Origin: Streptomyces kronopolitis
Lineage (GTDB): Bacteria; Actinomycetota; Actinomycetes; Streptomycetales; Streptomycetaceae
Direction: 5' to 3'
Assembly (NCBI RefSeq): GCF_014646275.1
Contig: NZ_BMND01000033.1
Span: 1-64,000, forward strand
DNA: 64,000 nt
In this document: positions 53,227-61,479 of the stretch, in pieces
Position numbering within the stretch: position 1 is the first letter of the stretch
Layout: every line of letters begins with the position of its first letter
The notes under the pieces: generated by a model
What the model saw: only the letters and a program-made list of their open reading frames with translations
The model's database searches: none
Told to the model about the DNA's origin: nothing
Translations under genes and position numbers: made by a program

Positions 53227-53411
53227 CCCCTAGGGGCTGTCTTCAAAGTCCCGCCTGCCTCGCGGCGCCTGGCACGCACGCTCGCCGCGTTGTCGGGATC
53301 TTCCCGGTACGCCCAGTACCGGGAAGACCCTCCGCCTTGCGATCGCACGCACCAGACACCGCGAGGCCGCCCTACGGGCGAACGACGGGACTTTGAAGAC
53401 ACCCCTAGGGG
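53227..53411. mobile_element. 185-bp MITE-like palindromic element
   Basis: Both ends carry CCCCTAGGGG followed inward by TGTCTTCAAAGTCCCG (left end 53227-53253, right end 53384-53411, inverted). The inside also mirrors: GCCTCGCGGCGCCTGGC-type sequence on the left against GCACCAGACACCGCGAGGC on the right, and the middle forms a 12-bp stem (53299-53310 with 53316-53327). CTAG is rare in Streptomyces. No gene is present. The rest of 53187-53553 holds nothing I can support. Confidence 0.75.
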
Positions 53412-53553
53412 GCCGGCGTCAGGGACGAGTGGGTGGTTTCCCGGGTGGGAACGGCGGGCGCGCAGCCGTAGCGTCGAAGCACACCGCACCCCGCGGTGGG
53501 CGCACTGCGACCGCGGCCGCGCCGCCCTTCGCGCCGCCAGGGAGGCGATCCCC

Positions 53554-53766
53554 GTGCCCGCCGCCTTCCGCCGGTCTCCCGCCGCGCGGCCCCCGCGTCA
53601 GCGGCCCCGGCTGCCGTGGTGGGCGCTGGCCCTGCCGGTGGTCTCCTTCGCGGTCCTGCTGGCGCTCGTGGCCGGCTCCTCCCGGGCCGGCGCCGCCGAG
53701 GTGCCGCAGGGCCTGGGCCCGCTGCTGGAGATCTTGGCCAGGATTGTCCGCAGTGGTGCCGGATGA
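53554..53766 (+). CDS. Small secreted or membrane protein
   Basis: A 70-residue protein from the GTG at 53554, with GGAGG 8 bases upstream. Basic, Pro-rich N-terminus (FRRSPAARPPRQRPRL), one hydrophobic segment at about residues 24-44 (WWALALPVVSFAVLLALVAG) and a short tail with GLGPLLEILARIV. It could be a signal-anchored peptide. Function unknown. Confidence 0.65.
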   Translation: MPAAFRRSPAARPPRQRPRLPWWALALPVVSFAVLLALVAGSSRAGAAEVPQGLGPLLEILARIVRSGAG

Positions 53767-53849
53767 CCGTCCGCGGACCGTGCCAAGAGGCGGAATCAGC
53801 AGTTCAACACCCCGCGCCCCGCGCCGCCTTTCGTGCGAAGCTGGGACGC

Positions 53850-54368
53850 ATGAGCGCCGATACACCACGCCGGATTGTCCTCCTCCGACATGCCAAGGCC
53901 GAATGGTCGGAGTCCAGCGACCATGAGCGTCCGCTCGCCGAGCGCGGCCGCAAGGATGCCCCGGTCGCCGGCCGCTGGCTGGCCGGAGCCGGGATCACCC
54001 CCGATCTGACCCTGTGCTCGACGTCCGCCCGCACCCGTGAGACATGGAAGCTCGCCGTCCACGAGCTGCCGCAGCGACCCAAGACCGTCTACGAGGAGCG
54101 GATCTACGAAGCCTCCCTCGGGGACCTCCTCGCGCTGCTCAACGAGACCTCCGACGACGTCTCCGACCTGATGCTGGTCGGCCACAACCCGGGTGTGCAC
54201 GCCCTCGCCGAGGCGCTCTCGGGCGAGGCCGAGGGCAATCTGCTGCCGCGGATGAACCGCAGCGGATTCCCGACCGCCTCGCTGGCCGTGCTCAGCTTCG
54301 ACGGATCCTGGAAGTCGGTGGAGCACGGCGTCGCCCGGCTGGTCGCGTACTGGACCCCGCAGGACTGA
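53850..54368 (+). CDS. SixA-like histidine phosphatase
   Basis: A 172-residue phosphohistidine phosphatase of the SixA branch. The active site RHG-type motif is LLRHAKAEWSE (Arg-His near residues 13-14), the second His is in LVGHNPGVHAL near 112, and TSARTRETW carries the conserved Arg. SixA removes phosphate from His-containing phosphotransfer domains in bacteria; here the target is unknown. The ATG at 53850 begins the frame. Confidence 0.9.
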   Translation: MSADTPRRIVLLRHAKAEWSESSDHERPLAERGRKDAPVAGRWLAGAGITPDLTLCSTSARTRETWKLAVHELPQRPKTVYEERIYEASLGDLLALLNETSDDVSDLMLVGHNPGVHALAEALSGEAEGNLLPRMNRSGFPTASLAVLSFDGSWKSVEHGVARLVAYWTPQD

Positions 54369-54417
54369 TCCCGTAGCCCCCCGCGCCCGAGCGTGCGGGG
54401 CGGACCGGACGCGACGA

Positions 54418-54447
54418 GGCCCCGGCAGCTGTCCCGCTGCCGGGGCC
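54418..54447. terminator. Hairpin between convergent genes
   Basis: GGCCCCGGCAGC (54418-54429) pairs with GCTGCCGGGGCC (54436-54447) around TGTCCC, between the SixA-like gene and serB. Confidence 0.75.
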
Positions 54448-54513
54448 CTCGTGTGCGCGGGACGGGTCCCTGCCCGGCGGGAGCCGCCCGCCGCCCGGAC
54501 CGTCCGCCGCCGC

Positions 54514-55761
54514 TCAGCCGACGTGCGTCTCGGCCGCCTCGACCTCTTCGCGGGTGATACCCAGCAGATACAGCACGGTGTCCAGGAACGGCACGTTCAC
54601 GGCGGTGTGCGCCGCCTCCCGCACCACCGGCTTGGCGTTGAAGGCGACCCCGAGCCCGGCGGTGTTGAGCATGTCGAGATCGTTGGCGCCGTCACCGATC
54701 GCCACGGTCTGGGCCAGCGGCACCCCGGCCTGCTGCGCGAAGCTGCGCAGCAGCCTGGCCTTGCCGGCCCGGTCGACGATCTCGCCGGTGACCCGGCCGG
54801 TGAGCTTGCCGTCGATGATCTCCAGGGTGTTGGCGGAGGCGAAGTCCAGCCCCAGCTCCTCCTGGAGGGCGTCGGTGACCTGCGTGAAGCCGCCCGAGAC
54901 GACGCCGACTTGGTAGCCCAGCCGCTTGAGGGTCCGCACCAGGGTGCGGGCCCCGGGGGTGAGCCGCACCTCCTTGCGCACCGCCTCCACCACGGACGCG
55001 TCCAGCCCGCCGAGCAGCTCGACCCGGGCGTGCAGGGACTGCTCGAAGTCCAGCTCACCGCGCATCGCGGCGGCGGTGACCTCGGCGACCTCCGCCTCGC
55101 AGCCGGCGTGCGCCGCGAACAGCTCGATGACCTCGTCCTGGATCAGCGTCGAGTCGACATCCATCACGACCAGCCGCTGGGCCCGGCGCTGCAGCCCCGC
55201 CGCGACCACCGCGATATCCACCCCGAGCTGCGCGGCCTCGGGCGCCAGCACGCTGCGCAGGCTCGCGGTCTGCGCACCGGAGACCGCGAACTCGACTGCC
55301 GTCACCGGATACTTGGCCAGCCGGAAGATACGGTCGATGTTGCCGCCGGTGGCCGTTATGGCCGCGGCGATCGCGGCCGTGGTCTCCGCGGTGAGCGGAT
55401 GCCCCAGCACGGTGACGTGCGAACGCCCGGTGCCGCGCGGACGGTTGTCGCCCCGGCCGGAGATGATCTCCGCCTGGAGGCTCATCGACTCGGCCCAGCT
55501 GTGCACGGTGGCCCGCAGGTCCCCCTCGGCGGTGCCGGTGGAGCCCTCGGCGGGGGAGGGGGCGGTGACCAGCGCGCACAACGTGATGCGTCCCCGGGTC
55601 ACGACCTGCTCGATGTCCACGACATCGACGGAGTAGGCGGCGAGGGTGTCGAAGAGACCTGCGGTGATGCCGGGACGGTCCTTCCCGAAGATCTTTACGA
55701 GCAGGGTCGGTACGTCATCGCCCGGTACGGCGGTGGCAGGCGGGATCTGCGATGCGCTCAT
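54514..55761 (-). CDS. serB: Phosphoserine phosphatase with N-terminal ACT domains
   Basis: A 415-residue HAD phosphatase, last step of serine synthesis. Residues 18-95 and 115-190 look like two ACT domains (VKIFGKDRPGITAGLF and HVTVLGHPLTAETT). The HAD core has VVMDVDSTLIQDE (nucleophile Asp, about 202), VVSGGFTQVTDAL near 290 and IGDGANDLDMLN near 360. The ATG at 55759-55761 is used; upstream frames lack support. ACT domains suggest amino-acid feedback. Confidence 0.93.
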   Translation of the reverse strand: MSASQIPPATAVPGDDVPTLLVKIFGKDRPGITAGLFDTLAAYSVDVVDIEQVVTRGRITLCALVTAPSPAEGSTGTAEGDLRATVHSWAESMSLQAEIISGRGDNRPRGTGRSHVTVLGHPLTAETTAAIAAAITATGGNIDRIFRLAKYPVTAVEFAVSGAQTASLRSVLAPEAAQLGVDIAVVAAGLQRRAQRLVVMDVDSTLIQDEVIELFAAHAGCEAEVAEVTAAAMRGELDFEQSLHARVELLGGLDASVVEAVRKEVRLTPGARTLVRTLKRLGYQVGVVSGGFTQVTDALQEELGLDFASANTLEIIDGKLTGRVTGEIVDRAGKARLLRSFAQQAGVPLAQTVAIGDGANDLDMLNTAGLGVAFNAKPVVREAAHTAVNVPFLDTVLYLLGITREEVEAAETHVG

Positions 55762-56312
55762 GGTGCCCTTACGGTAACCGCCGGGCGGCCGCTTCCGTAC
55801 GCGCGTCCGGGGTTCGGAACGGCGCGGCGCCGGACCGCCGGCCCCGCGCCCGGTGCCCCCGGCCGAGGGCGCCCCGTTGATCGTTACGCACTCGTGTCCG
55901 GTCGGCCGGCTCGCGCGCCCGGGCCGGCGGGCCAACGCCCGTGGCGGGCCGCTGCGTTCGGCCGGGTGCCACCCCGCGGCCGCGGCGGACCGTCCGGCCG
56001 GGAGGTGTCCGTCCCCTCCATCATGCCGCCCGCGCCCCGCGCCCCGCGCCCGCACGGCCTCCGGGCGCGGCCGGCAAACGCGCCCGGAGGCTCGGGCGGA
56101 GGCCGGTCCGCCCGGAAGGCCCGGAATCAGGTGGTCTCTTCCTCCCCGGGGCTCTTCTCCCGCGCTCCGGGAGCGTTCGGCCGGCGCGCCGGCGAGGCCC
56201 GTGCGGCCCCGCCGCGTCCCGGTTTCCGGTCGGTGGGCTCAGCCTGAAATAGTTCCTACGATGTTCGCCATCCCTGGATTCCCATACAGGGCGTCACTCG
56301 GGGGACTATGTA
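55762..56312. other. 550-base divergent spacer with a perfect hairpin
   Basis: Between divergent serB and the FHA-ABC gene. It contains GCCTCCGGGCGCG (56057-56069) pairing perfectly with CGCGCCCGGAGGC (56079-56091) around a 9-base loop, and an AT-richer promoter patch at 56240-56310 with TAGTTCCTACGAT. No gene has support. Confidence 0.55.
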
Positions 56313-58862
56313 ATGGGGCGTGGAGTGCCTGAACTCGTACTCGAATTGAACGGAAGGACCTGGACGCTCGACCCGTCCCGGTCCTACAACGTGGGACGTG
56401 ATCCGCAGGGCGACATGGTGCTCGACGACGCCAGGGTCTCCTGGCGGCACGCCACCGTCCGGTGGGCCGGCCAGAGCTGGATCATCGAAGACCAGGGCAG
56501 CACCAACGGCACCTATGTCCAGGGCCGGCGGATCCACCAGATGGAGGTCGGCGCCGGCTCGACCGTGCACCTGGGCAACGCCACCGACGGCCCCCGGGTG
56601 AACCTGTCCGCCGCACCGGCCGCCGACGCCTTCGGCGCGCAGCCGGCCCCGGCGGCGCAGCGACAGGCCGCGCAGGGCTGGCAGGCGCCACCCGCGCAGC
56701 AGCAGCCGCCCGCGCAGCAGGGCTGGCAGGCCCCGCCGCAGGGCGACCGGCCGCCGTACATCCCGCCCCAGCAGGCTCAGCCGGCCCCGCAGCCGCAGCA
56801 GGCCGTGCCCCCGCAGCAGGCCCGCGGGCCGCAGGCGGGCGGCGCCCCGGCCGGCGGCGACCGCAGCCCGACCACCTTCCACCGCCTCGACACAGGCCGG
56901 GTGATGCGCATCGGCCGTGCGCTGGAGAACGAGCTGGTCGTCTCCGACCTACAGGTCTCCCGCCACCACGCCGAGTTCCGCGCCACCCCCGACGGCCGCT
57001 TCGAGATCCGCGACCTGGGCAGCCACAACGGCACCTATGTCAACGGCCAGCCGGTCGCCAAGTCCGGCACCAAGGTGATCGGCCCGAACGACATCATCGG
57101 CGTCGGCCACTCCACCTTCCGGCTGGTCGGCGACCGCCTGGAGGAGTTCGTCGACACCGGCGAGGTCTCCTTCTCGGCCCGCCACCTCACGGTCACCGTC
57201 GACGGCGGCAAGCAGATCCTCAAGGACGTCTCCTTCGGCGTCCCGGAGAAGTCGCTGATCGCGGTCATCGGTCCCTCCGGCTCCGGCAAGTCGACACTCC
57301 TCAAGGCGCTGACCGGCTACCGCCCCGCCAACCAGGGCGATGTCCTCTACGACAACCGGAACCTCTACAAGCAGTTCGCCGAGCTGCGCCAGCGCATCGG
57401 CCTGGTCCCGCAGGACGACATCCTGCACAAGGAACTGACCGTCCAGAAGGCCCTCAAGTACGCGGCCAAGCTCCGCTTCCCCGGTGACACCGCGGAGGCC
57501 GAGCGCGAGGCCCGGATCGACGAGGTGCTGCACGAGCTGAAGCTCCACGTCCACAAGGACAAGAAGGTCACCTCGCTCTCCGGCGGCCAGCGCAAGCGGG
57601 TCTCGGTGGCCCTGGAGCTGCTGACCAAGCCGTCGCTGATCTTCCTGGACGAGCCGACCTCGGGCCTCGACCCGGGCATGGACCGCGATGTCATGCAGCT
57701 GCTGCGCGGCCTCGCCGACGACGGCCGCACGGTCCTGGTCGTCACCCACTCGGTGGCCGAACTCGGCCTGTGCGACAAGCTGCTGGTGATGGCCCCGGGC
57801 GGCGGCGTGGCCTATTTCGGCCCGCCCGAGGAGGCGCTCAATTTCTTCCAGTACGACACCTGGGCGGATGTGTTCTCCGCCTTCGAGAACTACCGCGACT
57901 ACGACTGGATGGGACGCTGGCGCGGCTCCCCGCATTTCCAGATGTACGCGGCGGACTTCGACGCCGTCGCCCCGCAGTCGGTCAATGTCCAGGCGCCGCC
58001 GGCCCGGATACAGAAATCCCAGAGCTGGGGCTCCCAACTCTGGACGCTGATGCGCCGCTATGTCTCGGTACTCGCCTCCGACCGGGGCTTTTTGGGGCTG
58101 ATGCTGATTCTGCCCGCGGTGCTCGGTGTGGTCTCGATGCTGATTCCCAGCGATTTCGGCCTCGGATACGGCCCGCTGGCCAAGCACCGCACCAACCGCG
58201 ACGCGAGCACGATCATGCTGATCCTCGCGGTCGGCATGTGCTTCTCCGGCGCCGCCAACTCGGTCCGTGAGCTGATCAAGGAGCGGGTCATCTACGAGCG
58301 CGAACGGGCCACCGGCCTGTCGCGGTCGGCGTATCTGATGTCCAAGGTGATCGTGCTCGGGGTGGTCACGGCCTTCCAGGGCGTGATCATCGCGGCGATC
58401 GGCTTCTCCACCCGGAACATGCCCAGCGAGGGCCTCATCGTGGCGAAGGCCCCGGCGGTCGAGATGGCGCTGGCGATCATCGCGCTCGGCTTCACCTCGA
58501 TGATGTTCGGCCTGATCATCTCCGCGCTGGTCAAGACCGCCGAGAAGACCATGCCGCTGCTGGTCATGTTCGCCATCGTCCAGGTCGTCTTCACCGGCGT
58601 GCTCTTCCAGCTCTTCGACACCGTGGGCGTCGCCCAGTTCGCCTGGCTGATGCCGTCGCGCTGGGCCGTCGCCGCGATGGGCGCGACCGCCGACATGAAC
58701 ACCCTGCTGCCGTGGGAGCCGGGCAACCCGGACCCGCTGTGGAAGCACCAGACCGGCGTCTACGTGATGGACATGATCATCCTGATCACCCTGGGCGTCG
58801 CGCTCGCCTTCGTCGTCGCGCGCCTGCTGCGCCGGCACGAGCCGGAGGTCATGCGCAAGTAG
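56313..58862 (+). CDS. FHA-ABC exporter (Rv1747 type)
   Basis: An 849-residue protein. FHA domain 1 (about residues 5-95) has YNVGRDPQGDMVLDD and GSTNGTYV; FHA 2 (about 185-275) has IGRALENELVVSD and GSHNGTYVNG. Between them is a Gln/Pro/Ala-rich linker. The ABC ATPase (about 280-530) has GPSGSGKST, LSGGQRKRVSVALEL and FLDEPTSGLDPG. The C-terminus (about 590-845) is an ABC-2 membrane domain with six helices. The Mycobacterium relative Rv1747 is regulated by the kinase PknF through its FHA domains. The ATG at 56313 is used. Confidence 0.93.
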   Translation: MGRGVPELVLELNGRTWTLDPSRSYNVGRDPQGDMVLDDARVSWRHATVRWAGQSWIIEDQGSTNGTYVQGRRIHQMEVGAGSTVHLGNATDGPRVNLSAAPAADAFGAQPAPAAQRQAAQGWQAPPAQQQPPAQQGWQAPPQGDRPPYIPPQQAQPAPQPQQAVPPQQARGPQAGGAPAGGDRSPTTFHRLDTGRVMRIGRALENELVVSDLQVSRHHAEFRATPDGRFEIRDLGSHNGTYVNGQPVAKSGTKVIGPNDIIGVGHSTFRLVGDRLEEFVDTGEVSFSARHLTVTVDGGKQILKDVSFGVPEKSLIAVIGPSGSGKSTLLKALTGYRPANQGDVLYDNRNLYKQFAELRQRIGLVPQDDILHKELTVQKALKYAAKLRFPGDTAEAEREARIDEVLHELKLHVHKDKKVTSLSGGQRKRVSVALELLTKPSLIFLDEPTSGLDPGMDRDVMQLLRGLADDGRTVLVVTHSVAELGLCDKLLVMAPGGGVAYFGPPEEALNFFQYDTWADVFSAFENYRDYDWMGRWRGSPHFQMYAADFDAVAPQSVNVQAPPARIQKSQSWGSQLWTLMRRYVSVLASDRGFLGLMLILPAVLGVVSMLIPSDFGLGYGPLAKHRTNRDASTIMLILAVGMCFSGAANSVRELIKERVIYERERATGLSRSAYLMSKVIVLGVVTAFQGVIIAAIGFSTRNMPSEGLIVAKAPAVEMALAIIALGFTSMMFGLIISALVKTAEKTMPLLVMFAIVQVVFTGVLFQLFDTVGVAQFAWLMPSRWAVAAMGATADMNTLLPWEPGNPDPLWKHQTGVYVMDMIILITLGVALAFVVARLLRRHEPEVMRK

Positions 58863-58884
58863 CCGCACCCCCGCACCGCCACGC

Positions 58885-58922
58885 CCGAGGGGCGGCACCC
58901 GACATCGGGTGCCGCCCCTCGG
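58885..58922. terminator. Perfect 18-bp hairpin after the FHA-ABC gene
   Basis: CCGAGGGGCGGCACCCGA (58885-58902) pairs fully with TCGGGTGCCGCCCCTCGG (58905-58922). It serves both this gene and the convergent transglycosylase gene. Confidence 0.8.
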
Positions 58923-58963
58923 CGGTGTGCGCGCGGCTGCGCGGTGGGTTGTGTCCCCGCGGC

Positions 58964-59740
58964 TCAGTAGGCCGAGTTGACGTTGTCCATCGAGCCGTAC
59001 TTGTCGGCCGCGTAGTTGCAGGCGGCGGTGATGTTGGCGACCGGGTCGTAGATGTTCCACGAGGTGCCGGGGACGTGGTACGTCTTGAAGGTCGGGTCGA
59101 TGACCTGGAGCAGACCCTTGGACGGGATGCCGTTCTGGGCGTTGATGTCCCAGAGGTTGATCGCGTTCGGGTTGCCGGACGACTCACGCATCAGGTTGCG
59201 GTAGATGCCGTTGTACGAGCCCGGGATGCCCTTCTTGGCCATGACGTCCAGCGACTCGCGGATCCAGCCGTCCAGGTTGTTCGGGTAGGTCTTCACGACC
59301 GGCTTGACCGCGGGCTTGGCGGCCGGCTTCGGGGCGGCGGCGGGTATCGCGGTGCGCACGGCGGACCGGCTCGCGGCGGCCTTCACGGCGCGCGCCTTGT
59401 CGGCCTTGGCCTTCGCGGCGGCCTTCACCTTGGCTGCCTTCGCGGCGGCCGCCTTCTGCTCGGCGACCTTCTTGGCGGCGGCCTCGGCCTTCCCCTGGGC
59501 GGCGGAGGTGTCGGCCTGCCGGGCGAGGGCCTGCTGGGTGCGGGCGGCGGTGTCGACGGCGCTGAAGGCGGCCGGCTTCACGTTCTCGGCGGCGGCGGCC
59601 TGGGTCGTGCCGTGGTCGGCGCCGGTACCCGGCACGAGGGAAATGGCGAGTGCGGCGGCACCGGCGGTGGCAATGCCGGCTACGGAGAGCTTGTGGGTCC
59701 GGGTCAGGCGAAGGAGACCAGAATTGGCGTGCTTGGGCAT
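58964..59740 (-). CDS. Secreted SLT-type transglycosylase
   Basis: A 258-residue protein. The signal peptide covers MPKHANSGLLRLTRTHKL and AIATAGAAALAISLVPG-type sequence up to about residue 45. A Lys/Ala-rich region (about 80-140) follows, often wall-binding. The SLT domain (about 165-258) has LMRESSGNPNAINLWD with the catalytic Glu, SKGLLQVIDPTFK and ACNYAADKYGS. The start is the ATG at 59738-59740. It converges with the FHA-ABC gene. Confidence 0.9.
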   Translation of the reverse strand: MPKHANSGLLRLTRTHKLSVAGIATAGAAALAISLVPGTGADHGTTQAAAAENVKPAAFSAVDTAARTQQALARQADTSAAQGKAEAAAKKVAEQKAAAAKAAKVKAAAKAKADKARAVKAAASRSAVRTAIPAAAPKPAAKPAVKPVVKTYPNNLDGWIRESLDVMAKKGIPGSYNGIYRNLMRESSGNPNAINLWDINAQNGIPSKGLLQVIDPTFKTYHVPGTSWNIYDPVANITAACNYAADKYGSMDNVNSAY

Positions 59741-59885
59741 GGCGGGGACGACCTCTTCCGATGGGGGGACATCGCCCGGGCCTGTGAGCGGCGGCAAACG
59801 CCGAGTTCTGGTCACGGCGCCGAGCGACGGGAGCCATTCTTAGCGGCCGGAAATTCCCACGGCAAAGGTGTGACGTACGATCCGA

Positions 59886-59964
59886 GTTAGTGGAACCCAG
59901 TGCGGGAATATTGCGTCCCGGATAACAGATTCCCAGCTCATGAAGTATTCCTGGGTCCACTAAC
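59886..59964. repeat. Long interrupted palindrome upstream of the transglycosylase
   Basis: GTTAGTGGAACCCAG (59886-59900) mirrors CTGGGTCCACTAAC (59951-59964), with one bulged base, over a 50-base spacer. It lies 150-220 bases upstream of the transglycosylase ATG in an AT-rich region. Confidence 0.6.
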
Positions 59965-60360
59965 CCGGCTCGTAAGTGACCTGCGTCCTATGTCCGGCGT
60001 CACAATGCGGCAAGGTTTATCTCGCCGGAAGTAATTGCAGACGCACAGTCGGTGTACGGAAATCCCCAACCATGCCCCGACCGGGGGGCGTTCGGTGCAA
60101 ATCGGGCACTTCGCATTCCGTGGCAGCGCAACAAGCCCGGAATCCCGGGGCCGACCGGCCGCTCATCCGGCCCCCGCCCGGCCCGCCGTTCCGGCCCCCC
60201 GGCCCGACGTCCGATGACGCTCTCCCGGCCCGCGCCCCGCCCTCCGGCACCGACCGCCCGCGCGCGGGACCCCGTGCCCGCGCGCCCATGAGACATGCCG
60301 GTGCCGGGACGGTCCTCCCGCCCCGGCGCCGGCCCGCCCGGCCCTCTGTTCCTCCGTCCC
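59965..60360. other. 400-base spacer without a supported gene
   Basis: AT-richer at 59990-60060 (promoter-like, with GGTTTATCTCGCCGG and GTAATTGCAG), then Pro/Arg-type GC-rich sequence. Open frames here are shadows and lack ribosome binding sites. Confidence 0.5.
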
Positions 60361-61479
60361 TCAGTCCGGCAGCACGAGGTGCAGATCGCCGAACTCGTGC
60401 CACAGATAGCGCCGCTCCAGCGCCGCCGCGTACGCGCGCCGCAGCACGTCCTCGTCCGCCACCGCCTCCAGCATCAGCAGATGCGAGGCGGTGGGCTCGT
60501 GCAGCCCGGTGAGCAGGCCGTCCACCGCCCGGACCCCGCGCTGCGGCGTCACCACCAGGTCCGTCCAGCCGTCCGCGGCGCGCACCCGCCCGTCCGCACC
60601 GGCCGCCGACTCCAGCGCCCGTACGGCCGTGGTCCCCACCGCCACGATCCGCCCGCCCCGCGCCGCACGGTGCCGCCCGGCGGCCGTCCGCCGCGCCCGC
60701 ACCGCGTTCACCAGCCATGCGGTGGCCGGCGGCACCACGAACCGCTCCGGATACGGGGGCTCGAACGCCTCCGCGGACGCCACCCCCGTGTGCAGCGACA
60801 CCGGCGCGAACTGCACCCCCTTGCTGACCAGCCGCGTCACCGTCTCCGCGGTGAAGGGGCGGGCCGCGCTCGGCATCTCCGCGCTGCCGCCGGGCCCGTC
60901 CAGCGCGAACACCGTCCGGTACGCGGCCAGCGGCTGGTCCCGCTCCGTGTAGCCGTAGCGGATCGGCCGCCCGTGGCGCCGCATCAGCTCCGCCGCGCCC
61001 GTGCCCGTCACCCGCGCCCACCACAGCCGGGGGCTCCCGGCGTCCAGCGGGGCCGCCAGCGTCAGCCGGGCCCCGTCCGGCAGCCGCACCTCCAGGCCGG
61101 CCGGGCCGCCCGCCCGCGGCCGGGTGCTGCCCCGCCCGTCCGGGCTCCGCAGCTCCACCGCCCAGCACCCGGCCACCGCGCGGCCCGCCGGGTGCCAGCG
61201 GTCCGCCCGGGTCGAGAAGTGCACCACCACCGGCTCGCCGCGCCCCCGGCCGTCCCCGATCCGGCCGTCCACCGCCGCCGGCAGCGTCCGCGAGGTGTTC
61301 ACCACCAGGACGTCGCCCGCCGTCAGCAGCTCGGGCAGTTCACCGAAGCCGTGATGGGTGGGCTCGGCCGTCCCCCGGCTGACCAGCAGCCGTACGGCGT
61401 CCCGGTCCAGGCCGGGGCCCCGCTGCTCGGCGGGCACCCGGGCCGACAGCTCGCGCGGGACGTGCGCCGCCACGGTCAT
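60361..61479 (-). CDS. queA: QueA-type SAM:tRNA ribosyltransferase-isomerase
   Basis: A 372-residue protein. Characteristic blocks are VVNTSRTLPAAV near residue 58, VHFSTRADRWHP near 85, KGVQFAPVSLHTGVASA near 222, HTG followed by FEPPYPERFVV, and GTTAVRALES near 280, then FLLTNFHL-type sequence replaced by LTGLHEPTASHLLMLEA near 325. QueA makes epoxyqueuosine from preQ1-tRNA. No other queuosine gene is nearby. It overlaps the upstream SDR by ATGA. Confidence 0.85.
   Translation of the reverse strand: MTVAAHVPRELSARVPAEQRGPGLDRDAVRLLVSRGTAEPTHHGFGELPELLTAGDVLVVNTSRTLPAAVDGRIGDGRGRGEPVVVHFSTRADRWHPAGRAVAGCWAVELRSPDGRGSTRPRAGGPAGLEVRLPDGARLTLAAPLDAGSPRLWWARVTGTGAAELMRRHGRPIRYGYTERDQPLAAYRTVFALDGPGGSAEMPSAARPFTAETVTRLVSKGVQFAPVSLHTGVASAEAFEPPYPERFVVPPATAWLVNAVRARRTAAGRHRAARGGRIVAVGTTAVRALESAAGADGRVRAADGWTDLVVTPQRGVRAVDGLLTGLHEPTASHLLMLEAVADEDVLRRAYAAALERRYLWHEFGDLHLVLPD

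Noticed and set aside
59741..60360. c-di-AMP (ydaO) riboswitch before the transglycosylase
   Set aside because: Such elements precede many Streptomyces wall hydrolases, but the conserved core sequences are not present on the minus strand here.
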